From Planctomycetaceae bacterium (GTDB lineage: Bacteria; Planctomycetota; Planctomycetia; Pirellulales; Pirellulaceae): a stretch of DNA of 64,000 nucleotides. How positions within the stretch are numbered: the first letter of the stretch is position 1; every line of letters starts with the position of its first letter. The stretch covers positions 12,166 to 76,165 of the forward strand of contig JACKHN010000031.1 of assembly GCA_020638975.1 (NCBI GenBank), in the 5' to 3' direction. Below are positions 59,355-64,000 of the stretch, one piece after another. The position numbers were made by a program, and so were the translations under genes. The notes beneath the pieces were generated by a model that was not told the DNA's origin, searched no databases, and saw only the letters and a list, made by a program, of their open reading frames with translations.

Positions 59355-59737
59355 GTAGCAATTTCGAAATTCGCAGTACACAACCTTTCATGGGGAAAAC
59401 TTGTTCACAGTTCGTCAATCAATGTTCACCGTCCCACAAGGTATCGACGCGACCTTTTAGACGCCCTAGCAAAAACGATCATTGCCAACACAGTACGCAC
59501 AGAAGCCTGACCGACTATTGACCGGTTATCCACCATCAATTACCGCATTATGAATGTTGTAAACCGCTGTCAGCGAATCTGTTACACCAAATTAACATAA
59601 TCTATCGACAATCGACTGCCGCATAACACTATTACTGCTGATAAAGAATAACTATTAGAGCCCACCAAGCAGACATTGATCACAATCGCAAAACCATCAC
59701 GCGAACACTTCGAACGGATTTGTAGAAAGACGAACTC
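59355..59737. other. Candidate oriC region between dnaA and dnaN, 383 bp
   Basis: The gap is AT-rich compared with its surroundings (notably 59555-59665) and holds near matches to the DnaA box TTATCCACA. These are TTATCCACC at 59526-59534 (8 of 9), TTGTTCACA at 59401-59409 (7 of 9) and TTGATCACA at 59676-59684 (7 of 9). A further TTTTCCACA (8 of 9) lies after gyrB at 63854-63862. The AT-rich stretch around 59585-59660 is a plausible unwinding element. dnaA on one side and dnaN on the other fit an origin. No tight cluster of boxes was seen, so this is a candidate only. Confidence 0.55.
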
Positions 59738-60853
59738 ATGAAGATTACTTGTGACCGAGAGCAACTACTGACCGCTTTTATGACTGCTGCTACGGTTGCT
59801 CCCAGTCGTAGCCCTAAGCCGATCCTACGCAACATCAAGCTGGAAGTGACCAGTGAGGTGACAACGCTGATGGCGACCGACATGGAGGTCGGAATTCGAA
59901 TCGAAGTCAGCGGCATCGAAGTCGATAAGCCTGGAACGATCCTGGCTCCCGTCAGTCTCCTCGGCTCTATCCTTCGGGAAAGTAACGACGACAAGCTCAC
60001 GATTGAATCCGACGAAAACGGAACGATCGTTCGTGGTGAGCGAAGTGAATTCAAATTGCCCGCCGAGAACCCCGACGAGTTTCCGGTAGTGGCTAGTTTC
60101 AGCGAAGAGGCGTACCACGAAGTACCCATTCGACTGTTCAAGGAACTGGTTCGTCGCACCTTGTTTGCAACGGATGCCGAGAGCAGTCGATACGCTCTAG
60201 GTGGCGTTTTGTTGGAAATGGAAGCCGACAAGATTACCGCGGTTGCAACAGATGGTCGTCGGCTCGCCAAGATGGAGGGTCCGGCAAAGTCAGTTGGTGG
60301 TCATGGCCTCGGCGACACGATGACCATCGTGCCATCGCGAGCGATGCAATTGATGGAGCGAGCACTGACAGACGCCGGAGCGGAAATTCAGATTGCCGCT
60401 CGCGCGAACGACATCATGGTTCGCAGTCCGCGAGCGACAATCTATGCCCGCTTGGTGGAAGGGCGTTTTCCTAAATGGCGAGAAGTTTTTCCGTCGCGGC
60501 AAGATTCCGTTCAGATTGAGGTCACCGTGGGACCGTTCTACTCGACGCTTCGCCAGGCGGCGATTGTTGCCAGTGAAGAAAGTCGCGGCATTGATTTCAC
60601 TTTTGGCAATGGAACTTTGGTACTCGCCGGCTCAACGGCCGAGGTGGGGCAATCTCGCGTAGAATTGCCGATCGCCTACGATGGCGAAGCGATTACCGTT
60701 ACGATGGATCATCGCTTTGTCGCCGACTTCTTGAAAGTGTTGGATAACGAGAAGTCGATCTCCATCGACATTCGCGATGCGGAATCGGCAGCTTTGTTCA
60801 CGACGGACGATGGATATGGATACGTCGTAATGCCCTTGGCACGCGAGCAATAA
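59738..60853 (+). CDS. dnaN: DNA polymerase III beta subunit (sliding clamp)
   Basis: The 371-residue protein matches the beta clamp: MKITCDREQLLTAFMTAATV, ILRNIKLEVTSEVTTLMATD, VVASFSEEAYHEVP, RRTLFATDAESSRYALGGVL, AVATDGRRLAKME, and the C-terminal YVVMPLAREQ, which corresponds to the Y-x-V-M-P-x-R end forming the client-binding pocket. It acts as a ring clamp for polymerase III. Its position between dnaA/oriC and gyrB is typical. It follows 383 bp of origin-like DNA. Confidence 0.97.
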   Translation: MKITCDREQLLTAFMTAATVAPSRSPKPILRNIKLEVTSEVTTLMATDMEVGIRIEVSGIEVDKPGTILAPVSLLGSILRESNDDKLTIESDENGTIVRGERSEFKLPAENPDEFPVVASFSEEAYHEVPIRLFKELVRRTLFATDAESSRYALGGVLLEMEADKITAVATDGRRLAKMEGPAKSVGGHGLGDTMTIVPSRAMQLMERALTDAGAEIQIAARANDIMVRSPRATIYARLVEGRFPKWREVFPSRQDSVQIEVTVGPFYSTLRQAAIVASEESRGIDFTFGNGTLVLAGSTAEVGQSRVELPIAYDGEAITVTMDHRFVADFLKVLDNEKSISIDIRDAESAALFTTDDGYGYVVMPLAREQ

Positions 60854-60871
60854 ACAAGAAAGTCGTACAGG

Positions 60872-61237
60872 ATGGAGCCCCGAGAAGAGGACGACTTTGC
60901 TCAAGTGCTTAAGGATGCACAACAGCGGCAACGCCATCCGCGAGCCCCGGTCCGAATCGCCGACGTGATGAGTCGGCTGCTGGCTCGCAAGGGATACGCC
61001 CAGTTGCAACAGGGTTTACAGTGGGAGGAAGCTTGGACGGAGGCTGCGGGAGCGGCACTCTCGAAAAACAGCCGGGTCGGCAAGACGAACCGAGGAATAC
61101 TTGAAATCATCGCCCGTAACTCGGCGGTGTTACAAGAGTTGACATTTCAAAAGCGACGGTTGCTGAAGAAGTTACAAGCAGCAGCCGGAGCAAACAACCT
61201 TCGAGATTTACGCTTTCGAGTCGGCGAGATTGACTGA
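60872..61237 (+). CDS. DUF721 family protein (DciA-like)
   Basis: The 121-residue protein carries the DUF721 pattern: RIADVMSRLLARKGYAQLQQ, VGKTNRGILEIIARNSAVLQ and ELTFQKRRLLKKLQAAAG, a small KH-like fold with a basic region. DciA proteins interact with the replicative helicase DnaB in many bacteria that lack DnaC. Its placement between dnaN and gyrB is common. It starts 19 bp after the dnaN stop, so it is probably cotranscribed. Confidence 0.85.
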   Translation: MEPREEDDFAQVLKDAQQRQRHPRAPVRIADVMSRLLARKGYAQLQQGLQWEEAWTEAAGAALSKNSRVGKTNRGILEIIARNSAVLQELTFQKRRLLKKLQAAAGANNLRDLRFRVGEID

Positions 61238-61271
61238 GCGACTGAAACGCGAAAACAGGAATTGAATAACG

Positions 61272-63818
61272 ATGGCTGACGAAAAGAAACCAGAAGACCA
61301 ACCGGCGGAACAAAACTTCGAGCTCAAAAAGTCGCAAGACCCACAGATGCCACAAGACGTCGTGTCGCAGAATCCGGCTGCACATGCGGAGTACAAGCCA
61401 GAAGACTTGCAACACCTCTCCGACCTGGAGCACGTTCGCAAGCGACCGGCGATGTATATCGGGGATACGACGGCTCGAGGGTTGCATCATCTGGTGTACG
61501 AAGTTGTCGACAACTCGATCGACGAGGCGATGGCCGGCTTTGCCAAACACGTTAGCGTGACCGTTAACAATGATGGCTCGGTTACCGTTGAAGACGATGG
61601 TCGTGGAATTCCTGTCGATGTTCACGAGCAGCTATCCGAAGAAACCGGTCGCGACATGTCGACGCTCGAAGGCGTGATGACGGTACTGAAGTTCGGCGGC
61701 AAGTTCGAGAAGGGTGCGTATCAGACGTCGGGCGGTCTGCATGGCGTGGGCGTGACCGTCGTGAACTTTCTCTCGCAATGGGCCGAGGTAGAAGTATTTC
61801 GTGAGGGACATGTGTTCCAGCAAGAATACGAACGCGGCATCCCAACGGGTCCCGTTCGCAAGCTCGGAACGACGACAAAAATCGGCACAAAGACGACCTT
61901 CAAACCCGATGGCCAGATCTTTCAGACGACCAAATTCGTCTACGACATCCTGCATAAACGCTTGCAGGAGTTGGCATTCTTGAATCGTGGTGTCCGAATC
62001 AAGTTCTTCGACGAGCGGAATGGCGAAGGCGAAGAATTTTACTACGAGCGTGGCATCATCGAGTTTGTCGAGCACTTGAATCGGGCCAGTGAACCGTTGC
62101 ACCGCGACGTGATCTATTTCACAGGCGAGTCGGAAGGTATTGGGTATGAAATCGCGATCCAGTATACCAGCGAATATACGGAAACCCTTCATTCGTACGT
62201 GAACAACATTCACACGATCGAGGGTGGTACGCACGTATCCGGCTTCAAAGCGGCGCTGACCCGTACTTTGAACAACTACGGAAAAAAGGAAGGGATCTTC
62301 AAGGATCTCACGCCTACCGGAGACGACTTCCGTGAAGGGTTAACGGTCGTTATCTCGACGCGCGTTCCGCATCCGCAATTCGAAGGTCAAACGAAAACGA
62401 AGCTCGGCAACAACGAAGTCGAAGGGATCATTACCACGGCCGTCGGCGAGTATCTGAGCAAGTACCTCGAAGAGAACCCACGTACCGCGAAGGCACTTGT
62501 TCGCAAAGGTGTCTTGGCGGCCGAGGCGCGTGAAGCCGCTCGCAAAGCAAAAGACATCCTGCGACAGCGTAAGACAGCACTTGGTGGCGGGGCTCTGCCG
62601 GGGAAACTACGCGACTGCAGTTGCCGCGAAATGGAAAAATGCGAGCTGTACCTAGTGGAAGGTGATTCGGCGGGTGGTAGCGCCGAGGGCGGACGGCTCC
62701 GCGAGTATCAAGCGATCTTGCCGCTGCGAGGTAAAATCATCAATGCTTACAAAGCTCGTGAAGACAAAGTGCTCGCCAACGAAGAAGTACAGAGTATGAT
62801 CCGCGCGATCGATAGCGGCATCGGCGAGGATCAAGACGTTAGCAAGCGGCGCTACAACAAGATCATCATCATGACTGACGCCGATGTCGACGGATCACAC
62901 ATCCGCACGTTGTTGTTGTGTTTCTTCTATCGCCAAATGTACCAATTGGTGGCCGGCGGGCATGTCTATGTCGCACAACCGCCGTTGTTCCGCGTCAAAG
63001 CGAAAAAGGAAACCTACTACGTTCAAACCGACGAGGAGATGAAGACACAACTTCTCGAACGCGGTTTGGAGGACGCAGCGTTTGACGATGGCAAAGGCGA
63101 ACTGATAACCGGCGACACAATGACAAGGTTATCGACGACGCTCGCTGGGATGGAAGATGCACTGTTGGCATTGGAGCGTCGCGGCATCAGCCTGCGGGCT
63201 CACGCCGAACGGATGGACTCGCAAGGCAAGCTTCCCGTGTTTCATGTGTTCCTGGGACATGAAGAGCATTGGTTCACCTCGCGGCAAGAGTTGGACGAGC
63301 TATTGCAGCGACAAGAGGAATCGGTTGGCAAGGAAGTGCGAGTCAGCGATCAACCCGAGCCGGAACATGGCGAAGGCAAACACGGGCCCGAACTACACGT
63401 CACCGAGCTTCACGAGGTCCGTACGATCAATAGCGGACTTACGGAGTTAGCCGAGTTTGGCTTTGACATCCAATCGTTGATCCCACAAGAGCGAACGGGC
63501 GTCGAAGATCCTCGCTACATTTTGCGTCGAGGCGATCACGAAGGGCCGCTGGAAGACTTACGTGGTTTGCTGCCCGCGATTCGCGCGGCCGGTGAGAAAG
63601 GCCTGCAAGTCACACGGTTCAAAGGTCTTGGCGAAATGAACGCCGAAGAACTTCGAGAAACGACACTCGATCCGTCGAATCGGACGCTGGTTCAAGTCAG
63701 CATGCGAGACGCCGGAGCGGCGGACGAGATGTTCCGCGTGTTGATGGGCGACAAAGTCGAGCCGCGTCGTGAATTCATTGAGAAACATGCCTTAGAAGTT
63801 CGCAACCTGGATGTTTAA
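61272..63818 (+). CDS. gyrB: DNA gyrase subunit B
   Basis: The 848-residue protein has the GHKL ATPase motifs (VRKRPAMYIGDTTARGLHHL, VVDNSIDEAMAG, EDDGRGIPVDVH and GGLHGVGVTVVN) and the Toprim region LVEGDSAGGSAEGGRL, PLRGKIINAYKA and MTDADVDGSHIRTLLLCFF. It ends RFKGLGEMNAEELRETTLDP and MGDKVEPRREFIEKHALEVR. A segment of about 165 residues between FRVKAKKETYYVQTDEEM and the RFKGLGEMN motif corresponds to the insertion of Gram-negative GyrB. The first 40 or so residues are a polar, non-conserved extension. AGGAA precedes the ATG by about 10 bases. It forms negative supercoils with GyrA, whose gene would be expected beyond the window end. Confidence 0.97.
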   Translation: MADEKKPEDQPAEQNFELKKSQDPQMPQDVVSQNPAAHAEYKPEDLQHLSDLEHVRKRPAMYIGDTTARGLHHLVYEVVDNSIDEAMAGFAKHVSVTVNNDGSVTVEDDGRGIPVDVHEQLSEETGRDMSTLEGVMTVLKFGGKFEKGAYQTSGGLHGVGVTVVNFLSQWAEVEVFREGHVFQQEYERGIPTGPVRKLGTTTKIGTKTTFKPDGQIFQTTKFVYDILHKRLQELAFLNRGVRIKFFDERNGEGEEFYYERGIIEFVEHLNRASEPLHRDVIYFTGESEGIGYEIAIQYTSEYTETLHSYVNNIHTIEGGTHVSGFKAALTRTLNNYGKKEGIFKDLTPTGDDFREGLTVVISTRVPHPQFEGQTKTKLGNNEVEGIITTAVGEYLSKYLEENPRTAKALVRKGVLAAEAREAARKAKDILRQRKTALGGGALPGKLRDCSCREMEKCELYLVEGDSAGGSAEGGRLREYQAILPLRGKIINAYKAREDKVLANEEVQSMIRAIDSGIGEDQDVSKRRYNKIIIMTDADVDGSHIRTLLLCFFYRQMYQLVAGGHVYVAQPPLFRVKAKKETYYVQTDEEMKTQLLERGLEDAAFDDGKGELITGDTMTRLSTTLAGMEDALLALERRGISLRAHAERMDSQGKLPVFHVFLGHEEHWFTSRQELDELLQRQEESVGKEVRVSDQPEPEHGEGKHGPELHVTELHEVRTINSGLTELAEFGFDIQSLIPQERTGVEDPRYILRRGDHEGPLEDLRGLLPAIRAAGEKGLQVTRFKGLGEMNAEELRETTLDPSNRTLVQVSMRDAGAADEMFRVLMGDKVEPRREFIEKHALEVRNLDV

Positions 63819-64000
63819 GCGAAGCCACGTGGTGTTCTACATAAAAGCTGTCATTTTCCACAAACTTGCTGGCCAGAACCCACAAAGTGTTTGTCACGGA
63901 ATTAGGCTTCTGCGTCTTGATGGGCAACAAGGTCGGTCCGCACTGCAAGTTTATCGCGAAGTGTTAACTGAAGTGTCGTATGTTCGAGTTCTACCGGGGG

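Noticed and set aside
1..64000. tRNA or rRNA genes
   Set aside because: None was recognised by eye in the gaps; a tRNA scan could still find one, but none is claimed.

Overview
The window looks like chromosomal DNA from a planctomycete, most likely of the Pirellula/Rhodopirellula type. This is inferred from family content: three DUF1501 proteins, a triple-DUF1080 protein, a sulfatase, PVC-type dehydrogenase and cytochrome c proteins, a Ser/Thr kinase with a DWG motif, and a short DnaA next to dnaN, a DUF721 gene and gyrB. No rRNA or tRNA gene and no CRISPR array was seen. Apart from one IS200/REP-associated transposase unit there is no sign of recent mobile DNA.

Region by region. 1-11 kb: the end of a zinc alcohol dehydrogenase, an EamA transporter, a fuconolactonase-like amidohydrolase, an extended adenylate kinase-like protein, a DUF1501 protein, a beta-CASP nuclease, small membrane proteins, an NHL-like propeller and a YjhG-type xylonate dehydratase. 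11-25 kb: mostly signalling (an EIIA-HTH regulator with a double receiver-like partner, Hpt, FIST, two class III cyclases), mixed with another DUF1501 protein, a D-aminoacylase, an SGNH hydrolase, a NUDIX enzyme, an MFS transporter and a sulfatase. 26-31 kb: a compact leftward operon of a YprA/MrfA-like helicase, a YprB/MrfB-like DEDDy exonuclease and a histone-deacetylase-fold enzyme, followed by the IS200-like unit. 31-45 kb: secreted or periplasmic catabolism (PVC dehydrogenase, lactonase, DUF1080x3, glucose/sorbosone dehydrogenase with c hemes, PQQ-like propeller, a D-aminoacylase/beta-lactamase fusion) and one frameshifted Tat gene. 45-56 kb: a protein kinase, an RraA-like protein, two tandem secretin-N-domain paralogues, a response regulator, a third DUF1501 protein, carA, DUF4058 and small membrane proteins. 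57-64 kb: cysteine desulfurase, then dnaA, an AT-rich oriC candidate, dnaN, a DciA-like DUF721 gene and gyrB, all on the plus strand.

The main unexplained layer is in the gaps. At least eight places carry hairpins or paired hairpins resembling REP/BIME elements. Some form gene ends: one pair supplies the stop codons of two converging genes, and another encodes the C terminus of the transposase. The other points worth attention are the helicase-exonuclease-deacetylase operon, the EIIA-HTH/receiver pair, the tandem N0-N1 proteins with a conserved leader hairpin, and a DnaA with no domain I and an altered Walker B motif.

All calls come from reading the sequence and from remembered family features; no database search was run.
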